From Variovorax guangxiensis (lineage in GTDB: Bacteria > Pseudomonadota > Gammaproteobacteria > Burkholderiales > Burkholderiaceae_C): a stretch of DNA of 64,000 nt. This document shows positions 44,266 to 53,673 of this stretch, piece by piece. Position 1 is the first letter of the stretch, and each line of letters begins with the position of its first letter. Below the pieces are notes generated by a model, which worked only from the letters and a program-made list of their open reading frames with translations, was not told the origin of the DNA and made no database searches. The stretch is taken from the NCBI RefSeq assembly GCF_003952165.1, contig NZ_RXFT01000008.1:1-64000 (forward strand), given 5' to 3'. The translations under genes and the position numbers were made by a program.

Positions 44266-45981
44266 ATGAACCTGAAGGATCTGAGAATCGGAACCCGCCT
44301 GGGCCTCGGCTTTGCAGCCGTTCTGCTCCTGATGGCGGTCATCGCGGCCACTGGCATGCTGCGGCTGGCGAGCGTGGGCAAGGCCACGGAAGACATGATG
44401 CAGCGCGCGCTGGTCAAGGAGCGGCTGGCCAACCAGTGGGCCGTGCTGCTCGGGCCCGCGGTCGCGAACTCCTTCGCGATGGTCAAGGCGACCGACCCCA
44501 AGTCGATCGCCTATTTCGAGAAGGCGCGGGCCGACAAGTCGGCGCAGATCAACCCGGTGCAGAAGAAGCTCGAGGAGCTGCTGACCTCACCCGAGGAGAA
44601 GAAGCTGTACTCCGCCATCGCCGATCCGCGCAGCGTGGTGCTGACGGTGATCGGGAACATCAACAAGCTCAAGGCCGAAGGCAAGGACGGGGAGGCCATG
44701 GTGATGGCCGACACCCAGTTCGCGTCCGCGCTCGCCGTCTACGAGGAGGCCGTGGGCAAGCTCGCCGCCTACCAGCGCGATCGCATCGACGAGTTGGCAA
44801 AGGGCATCGAAGCCGATCACACGACCGGCGAGCAGACGCTGCTGGTGCTGTCGGTGATCGCGCTGGCGCTGGGCGCGCTGTTCGCATGGCGCCTGACGGT
44901 GGGCATCGTGCGCCCGCTGGGACACGCCGTGGAGGTCGCGCAGACGGTCGCCGCGGGCGACCTGAGCTCGAACATCACTGTGGAAAGCCGCGATGAGACG
45001 GGCAAGCTGATGCATGCGCTGCGCGAGATGAATGCGAGCCTTGCGAAGGTGGTGGGCGAGGTGCGCACAGGCACCGAGACCATCGCGACGGCTTCGAGCG
45101 AGATCGCTTCGGGCAACCAGGACCTGTCTTCGCGTACCGAGCAGCAGGCGAGTTCGCTGGAGCAGACGGCGGCGTCGATGGAAGAGCTGACCTCGACGGT
45201 CAAGCAGAACGCGGACAACGCACGGCAGGCCAATCAGCTGGCTGTGTCGGCCTCCGAAGTCGCGGTGAAGGGCGGCAGCGTGGTCTCCCAAGTCGTCGAC
45301 ACCATGGGCTCGATCAATGCCTCGTCCAAGAAGATCGTCGACATCATCGGCGTGATCGACGGCATCGCGTTCCAGACCAACATCCTGGCGCTGAATGCCG
45401 CTGTCGAGGCTGCTCGTGCCGGGGAGCAAGGCCGGGGCTTCGCTGTCGTGGCTTCGGAGGTCCGGAGTTTGGCTCAGCGCTCGGCCGCGGCAGCCAAGGA
45501 AATCAAGACCCTGATCGGCGATTCCGTGGAGAAGGTCGAGGAAGGCAGCAAGCAGGTGGAAGAGGCCGGCCGCACGATGGAAGAGATCGTGGGCAGCGTC
45601 AAGCGCGTGACCGACATCATGGGAGAGATCACCGCAGCGAGCCAGGAGCAGACGTCGGGCATCGAGCAGATCAATCAAGCCATCACGCAGATGGACCAGG
45701 TCACTCAGCAGAATGCCGCGCTGGTGGAAGAAGCCTCCGCCGCCGCGCAGTCGCTGCAGGAGCAGGCCAGCAGCCTCGTGCAAGCCGTCAGCATCTTCAA
45801 GCTCGACGCCAACGCCGTGGCCACCGTGCGTCCCGGGTTCACGCGCATCACGCCGATTCCCAAGCCGGCCAGGCCGGCACCGAAGCGTCCCGCCAAGGCC
45901 CTGCCGACGCGCAAGGAGCCCGCGGGTGCACCGCAGCTGGCCATGGCTGGCGACGGCAAGGGCGACTGGACCGAGTTCTGA
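44266..45981 (+). CDS. Methyl-accepting chemotaxis protein 8 (4HB sensor, tethered)
   Basis: A 571-residue receptor. MNLKDLRIGTRLGLGFAAVL leads into TM1; 4HB sensor with KERLANQWAVL; TM2 VLSVIALALGALFAWRL; HAMP with VRPLGHAVEVAQTVAAGDLS; invariant signalling domain; Pro/Lys-rich linker and GDWTEF tether nearly the same as receptors 2 and 7. AAGAGGAA ribosome site. Sensor and tail are closest to receptor 3 and receptor 2 respectively, so it looks like a mosaic. Confidence 0.95.
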   Translation: MNLKDLRIGTRLGLGFAAVLLLMAVIAATGMLRLASVGKATEDMMQRALVKERLANQWAVLLGPAVANSFAMVKATDPKSIAYFEKARADKSAQINPVQKKLEELLTSPEEKKLYSAIADPRSVVLTVIGNINKLKAEGKDGEAMVMADTQFASALAVYEEAVGKLAAYQRDRIDELAKGIEADHTTGEQTLLVLSVIALALGALFAWRLTVGIVRPLGHAVEVAQTVAAGDLSSNITVESRDETGKLMHALREMNASLAKVVGEVRTGTETIATASSEIASGNQDLSSRTEQQASSLEQTAASMEELTSTVKQNADNARQANQLAVSASEVAVKGGSVVSQVVDTMGSINASSKKIVDIIGVIDGIAFQTNILALNAAVEAARAGEQGRGFAVVASEVRSLAQRSAAAAKEIKTLIGDSVEKVEEGSKQVEEAGRTMEEIVGSVKRVTDIMGEITAASQEQTSGIEQINQAITQMDQVTQQNAALVEEASAAAQSLQEQASSLVQAVSIFKLDANAVATVRPGFTRITPIPKPARPAPKRPAKALPTRKEPAGAPQLAMAGDGKGDWTEF

Positions 45982-45993
45982 GCGGCAGGGCCC

Positions 45994-46020
45994 TCAACTT
46001 TCGGTGGCGGTTGCCGATAT
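45994..46020 (+). promoter_or_regulatory. Sigma-28 promoter of flgK
   Basis: TCAA at 45994-45997, exactly 15 bp, then GCCGATAT at 46013-46020, seven of eight -10 bases. It begins 12 bp after the stop of receptor 8 and lies 70 bp before the flgK ATG, allowing late expression of flgKL with the receptors' regulon. Confidence 0.85.
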
Positions 46021-46089
46021 AGACGCTGAGGCACCGACGCGATCGGTGCCAATCCAACTCACACACACCTCATCGACAGGTAAAGCCAT

Positions 46090-48054
46090 ATGTCCGGAAG
46101 TTTGTTCTACACGGGTCTGAGCGGTCTGGGCGTCGCCCGTACCGCGCTGATGACCACGGCCCACAACACAGCCAACGTGTACACCGCGGGCTACAGCCGC
46201 CAGGTGGCGGAGATCGCCACCGGCAGCGCCATCTCCAGCGGCTCTGGCTTCATCGGCTCGGGCGCCAACGTCTCGACCATCTCGCGCAGCTACGACCGCT
46301 ACCTCACGGCGCAGCTCTCCTCGGCGCAGTCGGCCTCGGCCGCGCTCGCCGCCAACAGCACGCAGATCAACCGCATCGACACGCTGCTGGCCGACAAGAC
46401 CTCGGGCATCGCACCGCTGATGCAGAGCTTCTTCACCAGCGTCCAGGGCGTGGCCAACACGCCGGCCGACCCGGCCGCGCGCCAGCAGATGATCAGCTCG
46501 GCGCAGGCGCTGGCCAGCAAGTTCCGCGCGACCGACCAGTACCTGTCGGACCTGAACTCCTCGGTCAACGACCAGATCGTGGGCAGCGTCGACCAGATCA
46601 ACACCTACGCCAGCAAGATCGCCGGCCTCAACCAGCAGATCAGCCAGATCAGCGCAATGGCCGGCGGCCAGCCGCCCAACGACCTGCTCGACCAGCGCGA
46701 CCAGCTGGTGAGCCAGCTGAGCCAGATCGTGGACGTGAAGGTGCTGCAGCAGGACAACGGCAAGTACAACGTGTTCATCGCCACCGGCCAGTCGCTGGTG
46801 GTCGGCGACTATGCCGCCAGCATGGCGGCGGTGAACTCCGCCGCCGACCCGACGCGCAAGGCCATCGCCCTGCAGGGCTTCGCCGGCAACACCGCCGAGC
46901 TGCCCGACGGCGCCATCACCGGCGGTTCGCTCGGCGGCCTGCTGTCCTTCCGCAGCGATACCCTCATTCCCACGCAGAACGCGATCGGCCGGCTGGCCAT
47001 GTCGGTGTCCGACGCGGTGAACGCGCAGCACAAGCTGGGCGTGGACCTCAACGGCGCGCTGGGCAAGGACTTCTTCACGCAGTCCGTGCCGGGCGCGATC
47101 TCCAACGCGAACAACGCGGGCAATCTCGAACTCGACGCCACGCTGACGAATGCCTCGCAGCTCACGGCCAGCGACTACAGCGTGAGCGTCACCGACGTGG
47201 CGGGCACGCTCACCTACACGGTCACCCGCCTTTCGGACAAGACCTCGATGGGCAGCTTCACCACCTTCCCCATCAGCTTCGACGGCGTGAGCCTCTCGGC
47301 CGGCACCGGTACGGCGCAGGCGGGCGATTCGTTCCTGATCCAGCCCACGCGCACCGGCGCGCGCGATCTCGACGTGCTGACACGCGACCCCGCCAAGGTG
47401 GCCGCCGCCTCGCCCATCGTCACCGGCAACACCGCCGGCAACAAGGGCAGCGGCGCGCTCGGCGCGGCCACGGTGAACGCGAGCTATCCCGCCACCCCGC
47501 TGGCCGGCACGGTCACGCTGAGCTTCGACGCCGCCACCGGCAACCTCACCGGCTTTCCCGCGACCTCCGCCGTGACGGTCACGCTGGCCAATGGCTCCAC
47601 CACCACCTATGCGGCCGGCGCGCCCGTGCCCTACACCGCCGGCGCGAAGATGAGCTTCGACGGCGTCACCGTCAGCATGACCGGCGCGCCCTCGCAGGGC
47701 GACACCTTCACCATCGGCAAGAACACGGGCGGCGTGTCCGACGGCAGCAACGCGCTGCTGCTGGGCGCGCTGCAGCGCAAGACCACCATGGCCAATGGCA
47801 CCGCGACCTTCAACGGCGCGTACTCGCAGATCGTGAGCGAGGTGGGCAACCGCGCGATGGCCATCAAGGTGGCGGCCACCACGCAGGACAGCGTCACGAG
47901 CCAGATCAAGGCCAGCCAGCAGGCGATCTCCGGCGTGAACCAGGACGAGGAAACCGCCAACCTGCTGATGTTCCAGCAGATGTACCAGGCCAACGCGAAG
48001 GTGATCCAGACCGCGTCGACCATCTTCGACGCCATCCTCGGCATCCGGGGCTGA
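46090..48054 (+). CDS. flgK: Flagellar hook-associated protein 1 FlgK
   Basis: A 654-residue hook-filament junction protein. N-terminal SGLGVARTALMTTAHNTANV, coiled-coil region INTYASKIAGLNQQISQISA, DLLDQRDQLVSQLSQIVDVK (typical FlgK), and C-terminal DEETANLLMFQQMYQANAKV. It is longer than the 547-residue Salmonella protein owing to surface-exposed insertion (about 350-560, Thr/Ala/Gly-rich). Exported with FlgN. Confidence 0.97.
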   Translation: MSGSLFYTGLSGLGVARTALMTTAHNTANVYTAGYSRQVAEIATGSAISSGSGFIGSGANVSTISRSYDRYLTAQLSSAQSASAALAANSTQINRIDTLLADKTSGIAPLMQSFFTSVQGVANTPADPAARQQMISSAQALASKFRATDQYLSDLNSSVNDQIVGSVDQINTYASKIAGLNQQISQISAMAGGQPPNDLLDQRDQLVSQLSQIVDVKVLQQDNGKYNVFIATGQSLVVGDYAASMAAVNSAADPTRKAIALQGFAGNTAELPDGAITGGSLGGLLSFRSDTLIPTQNAIGRLAMSVSDAVNAQHKLGVDLNGALGKDFFTQSVPGAISNANNAGNLELDATLTNASQLTASDYSVSVTDVAGTLTYTVTRLSDKTSMGSFTTFPISFDGVSLSAGTGTAQAGDSFLIQPTRTGARDLDVLTRDPAKVAAASPIVTGNTAGNKGSGALGAATVNASYPATPLAGTVTLSFDAATGNLTGFPATSAVTVTLANGSTTTYAAGAPVPYTAGAKMSFDGVTVSMTGAPSQGDTFTIGKNTGGVSDGSNALLLGALQRKTTMANGTATFNGAYSQIVSEVGNRAMAIKVAATTQDSVTSQIKASQQAISGVNQDEETANLLMFQQMYQANAKVIQTASTIFDAILGIRG

Positions 48055-48117
48055 GCCCGATAGCGGATTCTCCCGGCTTCCCCAAAGGTAAAGATTCAAG
48101 GCAAGGCAGGCAAAGCG

Positions 48118-49329
48118 ATGCGCATCAGCACCCAATCCTTCTACGAGCAGAACGTCCTGGCCATGGGCCAGCAGCAGCAGAAGCTGTTCAGGGTCCAGCA
48201 GCAGCTGGCGACCAACTCCAGGTTTCTCTCGGCCGGCGACGACCCGGTGGGCGCGGCGCGCGCGCTGGGCACCAGCCAGTCGCTGTCGGAGATCTCGCAG
48301 TACGCCACCAGCCGCCAGCGCGCGTCGCTGGCGCTGTCGACCGAGGAGAACGCGCTCGACTCGGTCACCTCGATCCTGCAGAACATCAAGACGCTCACCG
48401 TGGCGGCCGGCAACGGCACGATCTCGGATGCCGACCGCGCATCGCTCGCCACCGCCATCCAGAGCGCCTACGACCAGCTCGTGGGCGTGGCCAACACCGA
48501 CGACGGCAACGGCCAGTACCTGTTCGCGGGCTTCAAGAGTGGCTCGCCGCCCTTCGTGACCGCGGCCGGCGGCGGCGTGCAATACGTGGGCGACCAGGGC
48601 CAGCGGCTGATGCAGGTCGACGTGGCGCGCCAGATGCCGACCTCGGACGACGGCCGCACCATCTTCCAGTCGGTGCAGGGCAGCGCGGGCTACGTGGCCT
48701 CGGCCGCCGCGAGCAACACCGGCACCGGCGTGTTCGGGCCGGTGAGCGTGACCAACGCCACCGCGCCCAACTACGGCAAGGACTTCACCATCACCTTCAG
48801 CGCCACCGACTACACGGTGACGACCAAGGACACGCCGCCCGTGGTCGCGGCCACCGGCCCGATCACGCCGGACACGCCCATCTCCTTCGGCGGCGTGCAG
48901 ATCAAGTTCACCGGCACGCCGGCGGCGGGCGACAGCTTCGACGTATCCACCGCGCAGAACGCCGGCACCGACGTGTTCGCCGCCATCGGCGAACTGGTGA
49001 CCGCGCTGCGCACCCCGCTGGCCGGCGGCGGCGCGGCCGCGCAGGCCAAACTGCAGAACGCGCTTGCCACTGCCAACGTGAAGGTGACGAACGCGCACGA
49101 CAACGTGCTCACGGTGCTGTCGTCGGTGGGTTCGCGCCAGAGCGAGATCGACGCGCTGGATTCGGGCGGCGCGGCGCGCAAGCTGCAGGAGGAGGCGTAC
49201 CTGTCCTCCATCGAGGACCTCGACCCGTACAGCGCGATCGCGGAGTTCTATCAGCGCCAGTCCTCGCTGCAGGCGACACAGATGACCTTCGCCAAGCTGA
49301 ACAGCATCTCGCTGTTCAATTACCTGTAA
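48118..49329 (+). CDS. flgL: Flagellar hook-associated protein 3 FlgL
   Basis: A 403-residue junction protein between FlgK and flagellin. N-terminal MRISTQSFYEQNVLAMGQQQ and ARALGTSQSLSEISQYA; GQYLFAGFKSGSPPF is the FlgL domain signature; the C-terminus DPYSAIAEFYQRQSSLQATQ is flagellin-like. Follows flgK by 63 bp, presumably one transcript. Confidence 0.96.
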   Translation: MRISTQSFYEQNVLAMGQQQQKLFRVQQQLATNSRFLSAGDDPVGAARALGTSQSLSEISQYATSRQRASLALSTEENALDSVTSILQNIKTLTVAAGNGTISDADRASLATAIQSAYDQLVGVANTDDGNGQYLFAGFKSGSPPFVTAAGGGVQYVGDQGQRLMQVDVARQMPTSDDGRTIFQSVQGSAGYVASAAASNTGTGVFGPVSVTNATAPNYGKDFTITFSATDYTVTTKDTPPVVAATGPITPDTPISFGGVQIKFTGTPAAGDSFDVSTAQNAGTDVFAAIGELVTALRTPLAGGGAAAQAKLQNALATANVKVTNAHDNVLTVLSSVGSRQSEIDALDSGGAARKLQEEAYLSSIEDLDPYSAIAEFYQRQSSLQATQMTFAKLNSISLFNYL

Positions 49330-49530
49330 CCGGAATCCGCAGCCCGAACCTGTGGCCGGTGCCGCCGGCATTAGCCCGGGAGCCGACGAGACAAGAACTC
49401 CCGGAGCGTCAGGGTCGACAGCGAGAAAGGACAGTCGCCTCGCAGGCCTGCCTGCGCAGGCGCAAGGAGTCCGTGGATGCCCCGCGTGGGCGCACGGGCG
49501 GCGTGATACGAGAACCTGGGGAGCACGAGC

Positions 49531-51519
49531 GTGTGGGAATTCGTTCTTTCCGCGTGGAAGGCTGAGCTGGTCAACTACCCCATCCTTCTGATGCAGTCGG
49601 CGGCACTGCTGGGCATCTTCAGCCTGGTGCTGATGCTATCGAAGCCGTCCGACGCGGTGCTGCATTCGCGCGCAAGCTTCCACGGCTGGACGATGGGCCT
49701 GACCGGGTTCGTCCTGATCGCGATGGCGTTCCAGCTGCTGGACCTGCCGTCCAAGCCTTACATCGGCTCCGACCTGCTCTTCATGGCGGGCCTGCTGGGC
49801 GGGTGGCGCGGAGGCGCGATCGGCTGGACATTGATCGTGGGCGCCAGGCTCCTCTTCGGAGGGACGCACCAGGCGCCGGCCTTCCTGCTCGACATGTCCT
49901 TGCTGGTGCTCGGCGGGATCGTGATGCACCACCGGCTGGGCCGCAAGCCGATCGCGTCCTTCGGCTGGCGCGACATCCGCAACGCGTGGCTGGTGCGGGT
50001 GCTGTTCTCGGTGCTCTCCTCGGGACTGATCCAGCTCCTGGAGCTGGTGCCGACCATGATCAACGCGCGGGTCTTCGCGCTTCGAATCCTCGGGTGCGCG
50101 CTGTCGCTGGTGATCATCGGCTGCATGCTGGTCCTGCTGCGCAGGGACGCGAGGGAGCGGGAGTCGCGCGCCCGCGAGCTCGCCATGTCGCGCACCAACC
50201 TTCTGACCGGGCTTCCCAACCGGCGTGCCCTCGGCGAGTTCCTCGACAGGCTGCTCGCGGTGGACTCCCGGCAGCATGTGCTGATGACTTTCCAGGTCGC
50301 GAATCTCAAGGACATGGTCCGCGCCCTCGGCCACGACTGGACGGATCATTTCTGGGGGCAGCTCTCCAGCAACCTGACCCGGGGGCAGGCCGGCCAGAAT
50401 CTAGAAGCCTTCAATCCGCGGAGCTTCCAGTTGAGCGACCTCTCGCTGACCGTGGTGCTGCAGGGCGCCTCGCTCGAATGGATGGAGCAGGAGCAGATGG
50501 CGCCACGGGTGCAGGCCGAGGTGGTGGCGACGCTTCGCACCACCCACATCGCCTACATGCAGCTGCAGTTGCGCATCGGCATCTCGAACGTCCGGATGGG
50601 CTCGCATGTGGATGTCTCGGCGATCCTGCGCGACCTGAGCCTCGCGCTGCAGAGCAACGAGCAGATGGTCCGCTACTTCCATTCCTCGTTCGCGGAGCAG
50701 TCCGACCGGGACGAGGATGTGCGGCGCCTGCTGATCGACTGGATACGCACGGCCAACCCGCCGATGCAGTACCAGCCGAAGTTCCATTTGATGACCCGCC
50801 ACGTCTGCGGCGCGGAGGCCCTGCTGCGGGCGCATTCGATGAAGAACCAGCCGCTGCCGCCGCCCTACGTGATAGAGATCGCGACCCGCCACCAGCTGCT
50901 GTCGCAGTTCGAGTGGTGCACCCTGGAAGTGGTGGCGCGCGATATCAAGCGATGCCTTGCCGCCGGCTATCCCATACCCCTGGCGGTCAACATCTCCGCG
51001 ACCACGCTGACGCTTCCGCGCTTCGGCGACCGCGTGCTGGCGTTTCTCGACCTGCTGAGCGTTCCGCCCCGGCTGCTTTCCATCGAGATCACGGAAAGCG
51101 GCCATGTGCCCGACGTGGAGACGGTGCGCACCAACATCATCGTGCTGCAGCGCGCGGGCGTGGGCCTTTCCCTGGACGACTTCGGAACCGGCTATTCCGC
51201 CCTGACGACGCTGGCGACCATTCCGTTCTCGGAGGTGAAGATCGACCACAGCATGATCTCGCGCATCGACCAGCCGCGCATGCGCGAGGCCGTGTCGCTC
51301 GCGCTCGAAAGCGCGACGCGCTACAACGCCACGCTGGTCGCCGAGGGCGTGGAGACGGAGGCCCAGTCGGCGCTGCTGCTAGAGATGGGGGTGCTCTTCG
51401 GGCAGGGCTACCTTTTCTCGAGGGCGGTTCCGATGGACGAACTGATCCAGATGGCCCGCCGCAAGGGCGCGTTCTGCGCGGACGGAACGCTCAGGAGCCC
51501 GAGGCCCATGCAGGTCTGA
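49531..51519 (+). CDS. Membrane EAL phosphodiesterase with degenerate GGDEF
   Basis: A 662-residue protein. Residues 1-205 hold six or so hydrophobic segments of the 5TM-LYT/MASE type (ALLGIFSLVLMLSKPSDAVL, LLFMAGLLGGWRGGAIGWTL). Residues 220-385 are a GGDEF-like fold (NLLTGLPNRRALGEFLDRLL) in which the GGDEF signature is absent, so no cyclase activity is expected. The EAL domain (390-650) is complete: EALLR at 429-433, ITESG, DDFGTGYSALTT, EGVET. It likely breaks down c-di-GMP. GTG start at 49531 follows GGGGAG. Sits right after flgL. The 201-bp gap upstream shows only a small GCCTGC/GCAGGC hairpin near 49450. Confidence 0.9.
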   Translation: MWEFVLSAWKAELVNYPILLMQSAALLGIFSLVLMLSKPSDAVLHSRASFHGWTMGLTGFVLIAMAFQLLDLPSKPYIGSDLLFMAGLLGGWRGGAIGWTLIVGARLLFGGTHQAPAFLLDMSLLVLGGIVMHHRLGRKPIASFGWRDIRNAWLVRVLFSVLSSGLIQLLELVPTMINARVFALRILGCALSLVIIGCMLVLLRRDARERESRARELAMSRTNLLTGLPNRRALGEFLDRLLAVDSRQHVLMTFQVANLKDMVRALGHDWTDHFWGQLSSNLTRGQAGQNLEAFNPRSFQLSDLSLTVVLQGASLEWMEQEQMAPRVQAEVVATLRTTHIAYMQLQLRIGISNVRMGSHVDVSAILRDLSLALQSNEQMVRYFHSSFAEQSDRDEDVRRLLIDWIRTANPPMQYQPKFHLMTRHVCGAEALLRAHSMKNQPLPPPYVIEIATRHQLLSQFEWCTLEVVARDIKRCLAAGYPIPLAVNISATTLTLPRFGDRVLAFLDLLSVPPRLLSIEITESGHVPDVETVRTNIIVLQRAGVGLSLDDFGTGYSALTTLATIPFSEVKIDHSMISRIDQPRMREAVSLALESATRYNATLVAEGVETEAQSALLLEMGVLFGQGYLFSRAVPMDELIQMARRKGAFCADGTLRSPRPMQV

Positions 51520-51598
51520 GAAGAAAGAGGGAAGTCGCCCTCCCACAGCCCACCGACCGCTCGAGCGGCGTGAACCCACAGGTTGCAGGTCTCCGATC

Positions 51599-52633
51599 AT
51601 GATCGTTCGCTATCCATCCATCGACGAGCGGGCCCGGCTGGAAGACTTTCTCCGGCTCATCAAGCCGATCTCCGTGGGCACCCAGGTGACCGGATTTGTG
51701 TTCTGGGGTGCGGCCTGGTGGCTCGCGGACCCGGGCTACGAGTACGTGAGCTGGCACCTGGCGCTGCTCGCGTGCTGCGTGGCCCTGTCCATCGCCGGCA
51801 GCTGCGCGACCCGGTTCCTTTCGTTCTTCTCGATCATCTCCGTCTGGCTGCTGTGCCTGGGTTTCTCCATGCTCATGGCCCGCAGCCCCGATCGCGAGGT
51901 GTGGGCGGTTTCCATGAGCGTGATCGTCTCGGTGGTGGGGGCGCCGCTCTTCTCACGGATGAGCCTGTCGGCGCTCGCGAGCTCGGGGGCATGGCTGATC
52001 ATGGGAGGGGGCGAATGGGTGGGCACGCCCCATGGCCTGGATTCCGGCTGGACCTTGCTGATGCCTTGCGGGACCATCACGATGGGGCTGCTGATGAATG
52101 TCATCTTCGCGACGCTGCACCGAGAGAGCCTGAGGCTGCGGCAGGAGCTCGAAGCGCTCGCCTACAAGGACGTGCTCACGGGCATGCCCAACCGCCGCAA
52201 GCTCCTGGCCGACGTCCAGCATCTTCACGAGCAGGGGCGGCTCGGCGACGGATGCTTCCTGATGATCGACGTGGACGACTTCAAGAAAATCAACGACGAC
52301 TTCGGCCATGCGGCCGGCGACCTGGCGCTGCAGCGCGTCGCGGCCGTGCTCAAGGAGGCCGCGCTCGGCCATGCCTTGGGCAGGCTCGGCGGCGAGGAGT
52401 TCGGCGTCGTGCTGACGGGCGGCGGCACGGCGCATGCGCAGTCGATGGCCGCGCGCATCATCGAGCAGGTGCGCGGCATCCGCATCGAAGGCCGTCTCGT
52501 CACTGTGAGCGTGGGCATCTCCGGCGTGGCCGGCCATCGCATTCCGGCGGAGCTGTTGCGGGAGGCCGATGTTGCGCTGTACGAGGCGAAGCGAATGGGC
52601 AAGGACAGGTTCGCCTTGCACGGCGCGGATTGA
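51599..52633 (+). CDS. Membrane diguanylate cyclase (GGDEF)
   Basis: A 344-residue protein with an N-terminal membrane domain of about six helices (residues 25-175, MASE-like) and a C-terminal GGDEF domain (about 190-340). The active site reads GRLGGEEFGV (GGEEF at 264-268); substrate loop DVDDFKKINDDFGHAAGD is intact. No RxxD product-inhibition site upstream. Predicted to make c-di-GMP. It follows the EAL gene by 79 bp, giving an opposed enzyme pair. Confidence 0.92.
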   Translation: MIVRYPSIDERARLEDFLRLIKPISVGTQVTGFVFWGAAWWLADPGYEYVSWHLALLACCVALSIAGSCATRFLSFFSIISVWLLCLGFSMLMARSPDREVWAVSMSVIVSVVGAPLFSRMSLSALASSGAWLIMGGGEWVGTPHGLDSGWTLLMPCGTITMGLLMNVIFATLHRESLRLRQELEALAYKDVLTGMPNRRKLLADVQHLHEQGRLGDGCFLMIDVDDFKKINDDFGHAAGDLALQRVAAVLKEAALGHALGRLGGEEFGVVLTGGGTAHAQSMAARIIEQVRGIRIEGRLVTVSVGISGVAGHRIPAELLREADVALYEAKRMGKDRFALHGAD

Positions 52634-52721
52634 ACTCCCCGACGGTGGTGCGGGGCAGGCACGCCGCGGCCTCCATAATGCGTCGCCTTCAATCCAATTC
52701 GAAGCCGAAACTCCATCCAGC

Positions 52722-53636
52722 ATGACCACTTCGCAAGACCTGACCCCTCTGCTGCTCGACGCCCTCGGCAAACGCATCGACGACCCCGCCGCCATCCGGC
52801 TTGCGGAAGCCCTCGGCAAGAAGCCCTTCAAGAACGCGACGCCGGGCAACCGCTGCGACATCGGCAATCGCAGGCTCGGCATCGAAGTCATTGCAGAGAT
52901 GAACCTGGCCACGCGCTCGCATTTCCCGCCGCGCAAGGACGGCCGCAAGTGGGTCACCTGGGTGTCGGCCGCCTTCATCTATCCGAATTACCGCGGTTCG
53001 CTGCCCGCGGGCTTCGACTGGAAGATGGACGACGCGGCGCTGGGCGAGCGCTTCAGGCGGCGGGTCGAAGGCGCGGTGGAGGAAGTGCGCTTCACGCTGC
53101 CGGCTCCCGGGGAGGGCCTGCGGGCGAAGGTCTCCATGAACTCCGATGGCCTGCCCAAGCACATGCTGCTGGGCGTGGACGAGGAGGAGACCTACGCCAC
53201 CATCTATCCCGGCAGCAAGCCGGAGCATTCCGTGGAAGAAGGCTTCTTCGCGAGCTGGTGCGCGCTCAACGGCATCCTGCGGGAAGACCGGCTGGCCGCC
53301 GGCCAGCTCGATGCGCTGCGCCAGCGGGAGCTGTCTCCGCTGGCCTTCCTGTCTTCCAGCCTGGGCGGATTGCTGTGGCGAAACGACGTGCGCCCTGAGC
53401 ATGAGGCCTTCTGCCACGCCTACATGAACCGCCTGATGGAGCCCGAGAAGGCGTCGGCGCTGTTCGACACGGAGGAAGTGTTCGGCGACAGCAACAGCTG
53501 GCGCAAGCCGGGCGAAGCGATGACGCAGGACGGCTGGGAGAACTTCGACCGGATTGCGCCGCGCTATACCCAGCGCCTGGAGCAGTGGCGCAGGCGCGAG
53601 ATCCGTTCCATGGTCGACAGACCGGACGAAGCCTAG
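52722..53636 (+). CDS. Hypothetical protein, 304 residues
   Basis: A soluble protein of unknown function. The start LTPLLLDALGKRIDDPAAIR and GKKPFKNATPGNRCDIGNRR resembles N-termini of some uncharacterised proteobacterial proteins linked to immunity or polymorphic toxins; I do not rely on that. Later segments (VTWVSAAFIYPNYRGSLPAG, EEETYATIYPGSKPEH) do not match a family I know. No signal peptide or membrane segment. Converges on fliR with a 37-bp gap. Confidence 0.75.
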   Translation: MTTSQDLTPLLLDALGKRIDDPAAIRLAEALGKKPFKNATPGNRCDIGNRRLGIEVIAEMNLATRSHFPPRKDGRKWVTWVSAAFIYPNYRGSLPAGFDWKMDDAALGERFRRRVEGAVEEVRFTLPAPGEGLRAKVSMNSDGLPKHMLLGVDEEETYATIYPGSKPEHSVEEGFFASWCALNGILREDRLAAGQLDALRQRELSPLAFLSSSLGGLLWRNDVRPEHEAFCHAYMNRLMEPEKASALFDTEEVFGDSNSWRKPGEAMTQDGWENFDRIAPRYTQRLEQWRRREIRSMVDRPDEA

Positions 53637-53673
53637 GCGACGCTGCAAGCCGGGGTTTCGCGGGAGCCTTGGA

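Noticed and set aside
31581..45783. Repeated long antisense frames opposite the chemoreceptors
   Set aside because: They repeat only because the receptor genes repeat; Leu/Arg/His-rich without domain features.
48055..48080. Sigma-28 site for flgL (CCCGATAG)
   Set aside because: The -10 is shifted and no TAAA-like -35 lies 15 bp upstream; flgL is probably read from the flgK promoter.
49330..49530. c-di-GMP riboswitch before the EAL gene
   Set aside because: I looked for the GEMM-type conserved core in the 201-bp leader and did not see it.
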